From NCBI RefSeq assembly GCF_002482975.1, contig NZ_DLHA01000058.1:62001-126000 (forward strand): a stretch of DNA of 64,000 bases, in the 5' to 3' direction. Position 1 is the first letter of the stretch. Each line of letters begins with the position of its first letter. This document shows, piece after piece, positions 33,856 through 43,121 of this stretch. The notes beneath the pieces were generated by a model. It was not told the DNA's origin. It did no database searches and worked only from the letters and a program-made list of their open reading frames with translations. The position numbers were made by a program, and so were the translations under genes. The DNA comes from Flavobacterium sp. UBA7680 (GTDB lineage: Bacteria > Bacteroidota > Bacteroidia > Flavobacteriales > Flavobacteriaceae).

Positions 33856-36657
33856 TTGAAAACTAAACTAACTACCTTATTGTTTTTGATGAATTTCTTG
33901 CTTTTTGCGCAGGAACTTCCGCCAATTGTTAAATATTCTTCATCTGTTTACGGAGCTGGAAATCAGAGCTGGATGATTTCGCAGGACGATGAAAATTATT
34001 TGTATTTTGCTAATAACGATGGACTTTTAGAATATAACGGAACGAATTGGCAATTATATCCGGGACCAAATGAAACTATTATTCGATCTGTAAAAGTGAT
34101 TGGAAATAAAGTATATACAGGCAGTTATATGAATTTTGGTTATTGGACCAGAAATGAAAATGGTAAACTAAAATACACATCACTCAGCGATAAAATTAAA
34201 AGCAAAATTTTAGACGATGAACAGTTTTGGAATATCTTAAGATACGATCAATGGATTCTGTTTCAATCCTTAAACCGAATTTATATTTACGATACTAAAA
34301 CCAGAAGTTTTAATATAATTGCACCAAAAAATGGGGTTATAAAGTCGTTTTCGGCAAAAAATGCTATTTATTTTCAAACCATCAAAGAAGGACTTTTTGA
34401 AATTGAAAGCGGAAGAGCAAAATTAGTTTCAGATAATCCGACTCTAAAGAAATTTACAATTGCGAATGTTTTTACGACAGATGATGGTTTGCTGATTCAA
34501 ACACAGCTCGACGGAATTTACAAACTGACCGGAAATTCTATAGCCAGAGTTGTTACAGATGTGGATGCCGAATTAAAATCAAGTTTTGTATACAGCAGTC
34601 AGCGTCTTCAGGATGGTAGTTTTGCTTTAGGAACGGTTTCAAACGGAGTTTTTATTTTATCAAATAATGGAAAATTAAAATATCATCTTACCCAGAGCAA
34701 AGGTTTGAGCAATAATACGGCTTTGTCACTTTTTGAAGATAAAGACCAAAATTTATGGGTTGGATTAGATAACGGAATTAACTGTATCAATATTCAATCG
34801 CCGGTACACAGTTTTACAGATGATACGGGCGTTTTAGGAACTGTTTATGCCTCGGCAGTTTTTAACGGAATGCTTTACATTGGAACAAATCAGGGATTGT
34901 TTTGTAAGTCAACACAGAGTAATGCTGAATTTAAATTTATAAACGGAACAAAAGGTCAGGTTTGGTCTTTGTTTACGTATGATAATATGCTTTTTTGCGG
35001 ACATGATTCGGGAACTTTTATAATTACAAACGATTCGGCAAGAAGTATCTTTTCGGGATCTGGAACCTGGAAGTTTGAACCTTCTCCAACAAATAAAAAC
35101 CAATTAATTCAGGGAAATTATTACGGACTTTCGGTTTTAGAGAAAGTAAATAATCAGTGGATTTTTAAAAACAAAATTCAGGGTTTTGATTATTCATCGC
35201 GATATTTTGAAATAACAAAGAATCTGGATGTTTACATAAGTCATGAATACAAAGGGATTTTTAGATTAAAACTTGGGAAATCTCTTTTGCAAACGCATGA
35301 TTTTTATACTTACAAGTCTCCGCAAAAAGGAATAAATGCGAGTTTAACGACTTTTAATAATTCAATTTATTATGCTTACAAAGGTGGGATTTTTAAATTA
35401 AATCCTAAAACAAGACAGTTCGAGAAAGATACCGTTTTAAGTTCGATTTTTGAAAAAGACGAATATACATCGGGTAAATTAATTGTAGACCATTCGAATA
35501 AAATCTGGTTGTTTTCTAAAAACTACATTCATTATTTCTCTGCCAGTAAATTGAGTAATCAATTAAAGCAGAATATAATTCCTATTCCGTCTTCTTTAAC
35601 TAATTCGATGCTGGGTTATGAAAATATTACTCAAATTTCAAAATCAACCTATTTAATCGGTACAACAGACGGTTATTATACCTTAAATATTGACGATTTG
35701 AGTTTTAAAAACTATGATGTTTTTATTACCGATATATTGATAAACAAACAAAACGAAACGTTTAAAAATGTTGGCATTCAAAGTGAAGGTAGTTTTGATT
35801 CTGATGAAAATAACATTACGCTTAATTACACCGTTCCAGAATACAATAAGTACATCAACTCTGAATACCAATATTTATTAGAAGGTTTTCAGGATGACTG
35901 GAGCGAGTGGAGTACAAAGGCGACAGTAAATTTTAAAAACCTTTCGCCGGGAAAATACACTTTTAGAGTTAGGGCAAAATATGCCAATACAATTTTGCAG
36001 AATACGGCTGTCTATACATTTGTGGTTTTAAAACCTTGGTATTTGACCAATTTAGCTTGTTTTGTTTATTTTCTTCTGATTTTGGCAATGGCGTACTTTA
36101 TCAATAAAGCGTATCGAAATTATTATCAAAAGCAGAAAGAAAAGCTTATAGAAGAGAATAATCTTTTACTGGAGATTCAGGAGCTTGAAAACGAACAGCA
36201 GTTAATGAAACTTCGAAACGAGCAGCTTTCGCAGGACGTTGATAATAAAAACCGTGAACTGGCGGTTTCGACAATGAGTTTAAACAGTAAAAATGAATTG
36301 CTGGCTTTTATTAAAGAAGATTTGAAGAAAACGTCTCAAAATGATAGTTCTAATATCAAATCTGTAATTAGTACTATTAACAAAAATATTACAGAGGAAG
36401 ATTCCTGGAAAATTTTTAAAGAAGCTTTTGATAGTGCCGATAAAGATTTCCTAAAAAGGATAAAACTGATGCATCCAGCCTTAACACCAAATGATCTTCG
36501 TTTATGTGCTTATCTTCGATTGAATCTTTCTTCAAAAGAAATAGCTCCAATGTTTAATATTTCGGTTCGAAGTGTTGAAATAAAAAGGTATCGTTTGCGT
36601 AAGAAAATGGATTTGCAGCACGAAATCGGTTTAGTTGAATATATTTTGGCTGTATAG
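33856..36657 (+). CDS. Membrane-spanning one-component regulator (Y_Y_Y and LuxR-type HTH)
   Basis: This 933-residue sensor starts at TTG with a signal peptide (about 1-19, LLFAQ). A periplasmic region of beta-propeller repeats follows (residues 30-640; NLWVGLDNGINCI is typical). A Y_Y_Y domain spans about 650-735 (YQYLLEGFQDDWSEWS, LSPGKYTFRVRAKY). Then come one membrane helix (about 740-760), a coiled coil (about 770-830) and a C-terminal LuxR-type HTH (LTPNDLRLCAYLRLNLSSKEIA). There is no histidine kinase or receiver domain, so sensing is coupled directly to DNA binding. It precedes the SusC/SusD/GH16 genes on the same strand and should control them in response to a glucan fragment. Confidence 0.88.
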   Translation: MKTKLTTLLFLMNFLLFAQELPPIVKYSSSVYGAGNQSWMISQDDENYLYFANNDGLLEYNGTNWQLYPGPNETIIRSVKVIGNKVYTGSYMNFGYWTRNENGKLKYTSLSDKIKSKILDDEQFWNILRYDQWILFQSLNRIYIYDTKTRSFNIIAPKNGVIKSFSAKNAIYFQTIKEGLFEIESGRAKLVSDNPTLKKFTIANVFTTDDGLLIQTQLDGIYKLTGNSIARVVTDVDAELKSSFVYSSQRLQDGSFALGTVSNGVFILSNNGKLKYHLTQSKGLSNNTALSLFEDKDQNLWVGLDNGINCINIQSPVHSFTDDTGVLGTVYASAVFNGMLYIGTNQGLFCKSTQSNAEFKFINGTKGQVWSLFTYDNMLFCGHDSGTFIITNDSARSIFSGSGTWKFEPSPTNKNQLIQGNYYGLSVLEKVNNQWIFKNKIQGFDYSSRYFEITKNLDVYISHEYKGIFRLKLGKSLLQTHDFYTYKSPQKGINASLTTFNNSIYYAYKGGIFKLNPKTRQFEKDTVLSSIFEKDEYTSGKLIVDHSNKIWLFSKNYIHYFSASKLSNQLKQNIIPIPSSLTNSMLGYENITQISKSTYLIGTTDGYYTLNIDDLSFKNYDVFITDILINKQNETFKNVGIQSEGSFDSDENNITLNYTVPEYNKYINSEYQYLLEGFQDDWSEWSTKATVNFKNLSPGKYTFRVRAKYANTILQNTAVYTFVVLKPWYLTNLACFVYFLLILAMAYFINKAYRNYYQKQKEKLIEENNLLLEIQELENEQQLMKLRNEQLSQDVDNKNRELAVSTMSLNSKNELLAFIKEDLKKTSQNDSSNIKSVISTINKNITEEDSWKIFKEAFDSADKDFLKRIKLMHPALTPNDLRLCAYLRLNLSSKEIAPMFNISVRSVEIKRYRLRKKMDLQHEIGLVEYILAV

Positions 36658-36898
36658 GAATTCTAAAATCGGCTTAAAAAAACTATACATTACCACAACA
36701 TTATGCTTTTGTTGGGAAATTGCAGTGCAAATGTTAAAGAAATTAACATTCACAAATTATAGTTATACAGCGGTTTATTTTGTGATATCCTGAATTAAGA
36801 CTAGATTTTTTTATGATGTATGTTTTTTGTTGAGGTTAATTTTATCGTTTTCATAAAGGGAACAGATAAATTTAACTTTCAATAAAAACTAACTAATT

Positions 36899-39800
36899 AT
36901 GAAATCTAAATTATTACTAATTGTACTATCACTGTGTACATCATTTGCGTTTGCGCAATCTATTGATGTAACCGGAACGGTAGTAGATGGCTCAGGTTTA
37001 TCATTGCCTGGCGTTAATGTAAAAGTTAAAAGTTCGTCTCAAAGCACAACCACTGATTTTGACGGATCTTTTAAATTAACCGGAGTTCCAAAAGGATCTT
37101 TAGTTATTTTCAGTTATATAGGTTACAAAACGCAAGAAGTTGCAGTTTCTGGAACTAAAATAACTGTAAAATTAATTGAGGATGCAAGATCACTTGACGA
37201 AGTAGTTGTCATTGGTTATGGTACTCAAAAGAAGAGAGAGGTTACAGGATCAGTTTCTGTAATAGACAGTAAAACGATTGATCTTATTCGACCAACGAGA
37301 ATCGAACAAGCTCTGCAAGGTACCGTTACAGGTGTGAATGTAACAACTCAATCTGGAGCACCAGGAGCACCATTGGATATTCGTATTCGTGGTATTGCTA
37401 CAAACGGGCAAAATGCGCCAACTGCTATTATTGATGGATATGTTGGAGATTTTGGTCTGTTAAATCCTAATGATATTGAATCCATAACAGTTTTAAAAGA
37501 TGCTCAAGCGGCAATTTATGGAACAATTGGGGCAAATGGAATTATTTTAATTACAACTAAAACAGGTAAAAAGAATACTCAAACAAAAGTATCTTTTAAT
37601 AGCTCTGTTGGATTTCAGGAAACATCAAGAAAACTTCCAACTTTAAATGCTACGGAATATGCACTTTTATTAAACGAAAGTTATGCTAACGGAGGTAAAC
37701 CGCTTCCTTATCCAAATGTAAGCGGATTAGGAAAAGGTACTGACTGGCAGGATGAAGTTTTTCAAATGGCTCCAATTGTCAATAATGATTTGAGTATTTC
37801 AGGAGGTTCAGATAAAATCACGTATTCTATTAGTGGATCGCATTTAGATCAGGAAGGAATCGTGGGAGGCGACAAATCTGGTTTCTTAAAAAATACGGCA
37901 AGACTTGCTTTAGGAGCAGATCTTAGTAGTAAAATTAAACTTAGGACTAATGTTATATATACTTATTTTACCAGAAAAACATTAAATGAAAACGGTCTTG
38001 GCTCTGTATTGTTTAATGCACTAAATGTTCCTGCAACATTGACTCCTAAAGATGCAAACGGCAATTTTACTCTTGTGCCAAATACAACAGGATTGGGTAA
38101 TGAAATTATTAATCCCCTTGCACAAATTGCAAATACGTACAACGATTATAATTATAAAAAATTAAACGGGAATTTTGGATTTGATTATAAAATCTTTAAA
38201 GGATTTACATTGACGAGTTCAATTGGTTTTAATACTTCAAACAGCGAATCAAAAACATTTGCTCCGCAAATAAGTTATGGAGGAAAAGTTTTTGACGTAC
38301 AAAGAAGCTCTGTAACTCAAGGTGCTGTAAATGATAACAATTATTCATTTGACCTTTTTGGAACTTATAATACAAAAATTGCAGATGCACATAATATTAC
38401 CGGAACTGTAGGTACAACTATTTTTAAAGAATGGGGTAACGGACTTTCTGCCACTGGTTTTGATGTGCCTAATAATTCTTGGGAATTTGCCGATATTTCT
38501 TTAACAAAAGGAGTTTCTGCAACTTTAACAAACAGCTCTTATGTTTATGATCAGCGCAGATTATCTTATTTTGCAAGGCTGCAGTATGATTATAAAGAGA
38601 AATACTTATTATCTGGAATGATTAGACGTGATGCTTCTACCAAATTTGGACCAGGGAATAAAGTGGGTTATTTTCCATCTGTTACAGGAGGATGGATTGT
38701 TTCTAAAGAAGATTTCTTTGGAACTCCTAAATTCATTAATTTCTTGAAATTAAGAGGAAGCTACGGAACATTAGGAAATGATCAAATTGGAAATTATAGA
38801 TATTTAGGTACTTTGAGCGGAGAAGCAACTTATGTTTTTGATGGCGCTCTTGTAAACGGTGTAGCCACCGGAGCTGTTCCAAATCCAGATGTAAAATGGG
38901 AAGAAGCTAGAAAGCTTGACATTGGTTTGGATATGAGAATATTAAACGACAAGGTTTCTATTGTAGCAGATTATTTTAGTGATACAAGAAAAGATTTATT
39001 AATTGGAGATATTCCTGTTTCAGGTATTAATGGTACAGGTGCTCCGGGCTCTGGTGCTCCAACTATAAACGCAGGATCAGTAAAAAATTCAGGTTTCGAA
39101 TTTGCTATCGATTATAAAGAAAATTTCTCAGATTCTTTTTCAATGAATGTAGCTTATAACGTTACGTTTATTAAAAATAAAGTTCTGGAAGTAAATAACG
39201 GAACTGGCTTTTTAGAAGCTGGAGGATTTGGTGTTGGACAACCTGCACCTGCACGAATGGAAATAGGAAAACCAATGGGATATTTCTATGGATATAAAAC
39301 CGATGGTATTTTTCAAAATCAAGCAGAAGTTGATGCCCACCCATCACAATTAGCTTTAGGAGCGAATGCAGCGCCAGGAGATCTTCGCTTTGTTGATGTA
39401 AATGGAGACGGTGTAATTGATACAAAAGATAAAACCAATATTGGTGATCCAATTCCTGCTGCAACAATGGGATTCAATCTTCAATTAAACTATAAAAACG
39501 TTGATTTTGCAGTTTACACTTTTGCATCTGTAGGAAATGATATGGTTCGTAACTACGAAAGAACACTTTCTGATGCAAATCGTATAGATTATGTTTTAGA
39601 CAGATGGACCGGTGAAGGATCTACAAATTCAACACCAAGAGTTACAACCGGTGCAACATCAAACAATGTTTTTTCTAATTATTTTGTAGAAGACGCTTCA
39701 TACCTTAGAATTCAGAATGTTCAGTTAGGATATTCTCTTAATCCAAGTGTTGCTCAAAAAGTAGGAATCACAAAATTAAGACTTTATGCAGGAGTAAATA

Positions 39801-39934
39801 ATTTATACACATTTACTAAATACCAAGGTTACGATCCGGGAGCTTCAAATGGTGCGCCAATTGGAGGTGGAATTGATTATGGATTTTATCCTACTCCAAG
39901 AACCTATTTAATGGGTTTAAACATTAATTTTTAA
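36899..39934 (+). CDS. SusC-like TonB-dependent receptor
   Basis: This 1011-residue outer-membrane porin imports oligosaccharides with its SusD partner. The signal peptide is about 1-19 (SFAFAQ). A CarboxypepD_reg domain (about 22-100, VTGTVVDGSGLSLPGVNVKV) precedes the TonB box-like VVVIGYGTQKKREVTGSVS, the signature start of the RagA/SusC plug. The plug includes IRIRGIATNGQNAPTAIIDG and ITVLKDAQAAIYG. The 22-strand barrel ends with a terminal aromatic-Asn-Phe (GLNINF). The susD gene follows by 11 bases. The substrate is inferred to be beta-glucan from the downstream GH16 genes. Confidence 0.96.
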   Translation: MKSKLLLIVLSLCTSFAFAQSIDVTGTVVDGSGLSLPGVNVKVKSSSQSTTTDFDGSFKLTGVPKGSLVIFSYIGYKTQEVAVSGTKITVKLIEDARSLDEVVVIGYGTQKKREVTGSVSVIDSKTIDLIRPTRIEQALQGTVTGVNVTTQSGAPGAPLDIRIRGIATNGQNAPTAIIDGYVGDFGLLNPNDIESITVLKDAQAAIYGTIGANGIILITTKTGKKNTQTKVSFNSSVGFQETSRKLPTLNATEYALLLNESYANGGKPLPYPNVSGLGKGTDWQDEVFQMAPIVNNDLSISGGSDKITYSISGSHLDQEGIVGGDKSGFLKNTARLALGADLSSKIKLRTNVIYTYFTRKTLNENGLGSVLFNALNVPATLTPKDANGNFTLVPNTTGLGNEIINPLAQIANTYNDYNYKKLNGNFGFDYKIFKGFTLTSSIGFNTSNSESKTFAPQISYGGKVFDVQRSSVTQGAVNDNNYSFDLFGTYNTKIADAHNITGTVGTTIFKEWGNGLSATGFDVPNNSWEFADISLTKGVSATLTNSSYVYDQRRLSYFARLQYDYKEKYLLSGMIRRDASTKFGPGNKVGYFPSVTGGWIVSKEDFFGTPKFINFLKLRGSYGTLGNDQIGNYRYLGTLSGEATYVFDGALVNGVATGAVPNPDVKWEEARKLDIGLDMRILNDKVSIVADYFSDTRKDLLIGDIPVSGINGTGAPGSGAPTINAGSVKNSGFEFAIDYKENFSDSFSMNVAYNVTFIKNKVLEVNNGTGFLEAGGFGVGQPAPARMEIGKPMGYFYGYKTDGIFQNQAEVDAHPSQLALGANAAPGDLRFVDVNGDGVIDTKDKTNIGDPIPAATMGFNLQLNYKNVDFAVYTFASVGNDMVRNYERTLSDANRIDYVLDRWTGEGSTNSTPRVTTGATSNNVFSNYFVEDASYLRIQNVQLGYSLNPSVAQKVGITKLRLYAGVNNLYTFTKYQGYDPGASNGAPIGGGIDYGFYPTPRTYLMGLNINF

Positions 39935-39945
39935 TTTCAATTAAA

Positions 39946-41445
39946 ATGAAAAAATATTTATTTACAACCGTTATATCTCTTACTCTGTTTTCGACCTTGT
40001 GTATTTCTTGTTCGGATGAGTTTGTAGACCCTAAACCAGAATATTCTATCGATTCTGAAAACTATTTTAATTCAAAATCAGATTACGATCAGGCTTTGGT
40101 TGCTGCTTACGATTTGCTTCAGGCTTCTTATGTAAATGTTTTATTAGGAGAAATTGCTTCAGATAATACATTAGCAGGAGGAGAAAGCCCAACAGATGTT
40201 ATCGGGTTTCAGCAAATAGATGATATGATTCATACTCCGGTAAATAGCAACTTAAGAGATATCTGGAACTGGATGTTTGCAGGAGTTCAAAGAGCTAATT
40301 ATATTCTTGAATTTCAAGATAAAACAGATTTTCCGGAGAAAACCCAAGTTATTGCCGAAGCGCGTTTTCTTAGAGCATATTACCAGTTTGAATTAGTAAA
40401 ATGGTTTGGCGGTATACCAATGAAAGGCGATGCGAGATTTAAACTTGGAGATGAAAAAAAGATACCGCGTTCATCAGTTCAGGAAGTGTATGCTTCGATT
40501 GAAGCTGATTTAATTTTCGCATCGGCTAATTTAGCGCCAAATGCTTCTCAAAAAGGGCGTGCCACTAAAACTGCTGCTCAGGCTTTATTAGGAAAAGCTT
40601 ATTTATATCAAAATAAATTTACGCAGGCAGCAACGGTACTTGAATCTGTAATTACTTCAGGAAAATATTCTTTAGTAACAGATTATAATTCAATATTTGA
40701 AATGGACGGAGAAAACGGAGCAGAATCTGTTTTTGAAGTACAATATACAGATATTGAAGGTGCAGGATTTGGATGTTTACAATGTAGTGAAGGTAACGTA
40801 GCTGTAGGTTTTAGCGGTGTTAGAAATTTTTCAGGACCACTTTTCTCTTCAGGATTTAGTTTTAATGTACCAACTCAGGAAGGTGCAGATGCTTTTGAAG
40901 TAGGAGACAGACGTAAAGATGTAGCTATTTTAGACATCGCTGCTTTTGCTGCTGCAAATTCTAATTATGATGGAGGAAAAGGAGTTAGCTACGGAAAAGG
41001 AAATGAAGATACAGGTTTCTTCAACAGAAAATATATTCCAAGAAAAAGAAGCTCAAATGCACAAGGAGATTTGAATTTAACAAATCCAAATAATTACAGA
41101 TCAATTCGTTATGCAGACGTTCTTTTAATGGCTGCAGAAGCTTACAACAGAGGTGGAATTGATGACGGAAAAGCAAGAACATATTTAAATCTTGTTAGAG
41201 CGCGTGCATTTGGAGATAATAACCATAACGTAACGGCTTCTGGAGCTGCTCTTACAGATTTTATCTGGGCAGAAAGAAGAGTAGAACTTTTTGGAGAAGG
41301 ACATCGTTTCTTTGATTTAGTAAGAACTGGTAAAGCTGTTGGAACAATCCCTGGATTTTCAGCAAACAAAAACGAATTATTTCCGCTTCCTATAGAAGAA
41401 ATTCAATTCGCAAACGGTAACTGGTCGCAAAATCCTGGATATTAA
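39946..41445 (+). CDS. SusD/RagB-like glycan-binding lipoprotein
   Basis: This 499-residue surface lipoprotein (lipobox CISC, Cys about 22) forms the lid of the SusC pore. Family hallmarks are the helical TPR-like frame with RFLRAYYQFELVKWFGGIPM at about 143-163. YRSIRYADVLLMAAEAYNR and FIWAERRVELFGEGHRFFDLVRTG come later, and the protein ends FPLPIEEIQFANGNWSQNPGY. It lies 11 bases after susC and 12 bases before the next lipoprotein gene, within one operon. Confidence 0.96.
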   Translation: MKKYLFTTVISLTLFSTLCISCSDEFVDPKPEYSIDSENYFNSKSDYDQALVAAYDLLQASYVNVLLGEIASDNTLAGGESPTDVIGFQQIDDMIHTPVNSNLRDIWNWMFAGVQRANYILEFQDKTDFPEKTQVIAEARFLRAYYQFELVKWFGGIPMKGDARFKLGDEKKIPRSSVQEVYASIEADLIFASANLAPNASQKGRATKTAAQALLGKAYLYQNKFTQAATVLESVITSGKYSLVTDYNSIFEMDGENGAESVFEVQYTDIEGAGFGCLQCSEGNVAVGFSGVRNFSGPLFSSGFSFNVPTQEGADAFEVGDRRKDVAILDIAAFAAANSNYDGGKGVSYGKGNEDTGFFNRKYIPRKRSSNAQGDLNLTNPNNYRSIRYADVLLMAAEAYNRGGIDDGKARTYLNLVRARAFGDNNHNVTASGAALTDFIWAERRVELFGEGHRFFDLVRTGKAVGTIPGFSANKNELFPLPIEEIQFANGNWSQNPGY

Positions 41446-41457
41446 AAAAATACTATT

Positions 41458-43065
41458 ATGAAAAAATTACATTATATATTAAGTCTTGTCGTTTTAGCGC
41501 TATTTTTTAGCTGTTCAAGCGATGACAGCAATGTTGATTTAGAAGGTGTTAGTGCACCTGCAAACATATCTGCTTTGACCACTGTAACTCAGGATAACTC
41601 CGGTAAAGTAACTTTTTTACCAAAAGGAGAAGGAGTAACACAATACAAAATAAATTACGGAGACGGATCGCCAGAATCTGATTATTTTCCTTCTGGAGGA
41701 ACCGTAACGCACGTATATAAAGAAGGAACTTACCAAAGCAAAATTATTGCAATGGGAATTACAGGAAAAAAAACCGAAGTAACACAAGAAGTTTTAGTTT
41801 CGTTTAGAGCTCCTGAAAATTTAGTAGTGGTAATAACAAACGATTTATCAGTTTCTAAAAAAGTAACCGTAAAAGCAACAGCAGATTTTGCATTGTTTTA
41901 CGATGTTTATTTTGGAGAAGCAGGAAAACCAGATCCAATTTCGGCTAATAACGGAGAATCAGTTTCATATACGTACCAAGCGGCTGGAGTTTACACAATT
42001 CGTGTGGTTTCAAAAAGTGCTGCAATTAAAACAACTGAAAAATCTCAGGAATTTGAAGCAAAATTAGTTCTTAATCCAACAACTTCGGCACCAACGCCTC
42101 CAAACAGAGCAGCCGGAAATGTAATTTCTATTTACGGTTCTAAATACACTAATGTTGCCGGAACAAACTATTTCCCGGATTGGGGACAAGCAGGACAAGG
42201 AAGCAGCTGGACAGAATTTGATTTAAACGGAGACAAAATGTTGAACTACATCAAATTAAGCTACCAGGGAATTGCTTTAGCAGATAATGTTACAGTTGAT
42301 GTTTCTGGTATGGATTATATTCACATGGATGTTTGGACAGCAGATTTACAAAAAATCGAAACTTCATTAATTAGTAAAACAAATGGTGAAAAACCAGTTG
42401 TAAAAGATCTTACAGCAAATCAATGGACAAGTATTGATATTCCAATCTCGGCATTTACAAGTCAGGGATTAACGGTAGCCGATATTTTCCAATTGAAATT
42501 TGTGGGAACTCCTTGGGCTGGAGGAACTGTATTTATCGATAATATTTATTTCTACAAAGACGTCGAAACATTAAGTACAGCAGCACCAACACCAACAAAG
42601 CCAGCTTCAGATGTTATTTCATTATTTAGTGATGCGTATTCAAATATTGCCATTCAAACATGGCGTACAGACTGGTCAGCAGCAACATTAGAAGAAACAG
42701 CTGTTGCAGGAAATGCAGTTAAAAAATACTCAGATTTAAATTTTGTGGGTATCGAACCAGTTACAACAATTGATGCAACCGGAATGACACATTTCCATGT
42801 AGATGTTTGGTCTTCAGATTTTACAGAATTCAGAATCAAATTAGTTGATTTTGGGGCCAATGGAGTTTACAATGGAGGAGGAGATGATAAAGAACACGAA
42901 CTGAAGTTTACCGCTCCGGCACAAGGACAATGGGTAAGTCTGGATATTCCTTTAAGTGATTTTACAGGATTAACAACCAGAGCTCATATTGCACAGCTTA
43001 TTTATTCTGGAACACCAACCGGAAGTCATACCATATATATTGATAACGTTTATTTTCATAAATAA
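41458..43065 (+). CDS. Surface glycan-binding lipoprotein with PKD domain and duplicated C-terminal module
   Basis: This 535-residue lipoprotein (lipobox FFSC, Cys about 19) occupies the SusE/SGBP position of the operon. A PKD-like domain is at about residues 35-120 (YKINYGDGSPESDYFPSGGTVTHVYKEG), possibly with a second at 125-200. Two related modules follow at about 215-370 and 380-535. Each opens NVISIYGSKYTNV / DVISLFSDAYSNI, has DVSGMDYIHMDVWTAD / DATGMTHFHVDVWSSD, and closes with FIDNIYFYK / YIDNVYFHK. The modules look like carbohydrate-binding beta-sandwiches. The pair may bind glucan at two points. No catalytic motif is present. Confidence 0.85.
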   Translation: MKKLHYILSLVVLALFFSCSSDDSNVDLEGVSAPANISALTTVTQDNSGKVTFLPKGEGVTQYKINYGDGSPESDYFPSGGTVTHVYKEGTYQSKIIAMGITGKKTEVTQEVLVSFRAPENLVVVITNDLSVSKKVTVKATADFALFYDVYFGEAGKPDPISANNGESVSYTYQAAGVYTIRVVSKSAAIKTTEKSQEFEAKLVLNPTTSAPTPPNRAAGNVISIYGSKYTNVAGTNYFPDWGQAGQGSSWTEFDLNGDKMLNYIKLSYQGIALADNVTVDVSGMDYIHMDVWTADLQKIETSLISKTNGEKPVVKDLTANQWTSIDIPISAFTSQGLTVADIFQLKFVGTPWAGGTVFIDNIYFYKDVETLSTAAPTPTKPASDVISLFSDAYSNIAIQTWRTDWSAATLEETAVAGNAVKKYSDLNFVGIEPVTTIDATGMTHFHVDVWSSDFTEFRIKLVDFGANGVYNGGGDDKEHELKFTAPAQGQWVSLDIPLSDFTGLTTRAHIAQLIYSGTPTGSHTIYIDNVYFHK

Positions 43066-43121
43066 AAAATGAACCTTATTAATCGATTAAAATGAATTTA
43101 CATTTTATAAAAAATAACAAA

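Noticed and set aside
43092..43121. GH16 start at 43092
   Set aside because: It would place ten polar residues ahead of a textbook lipoprotein signal that begins at 43122.
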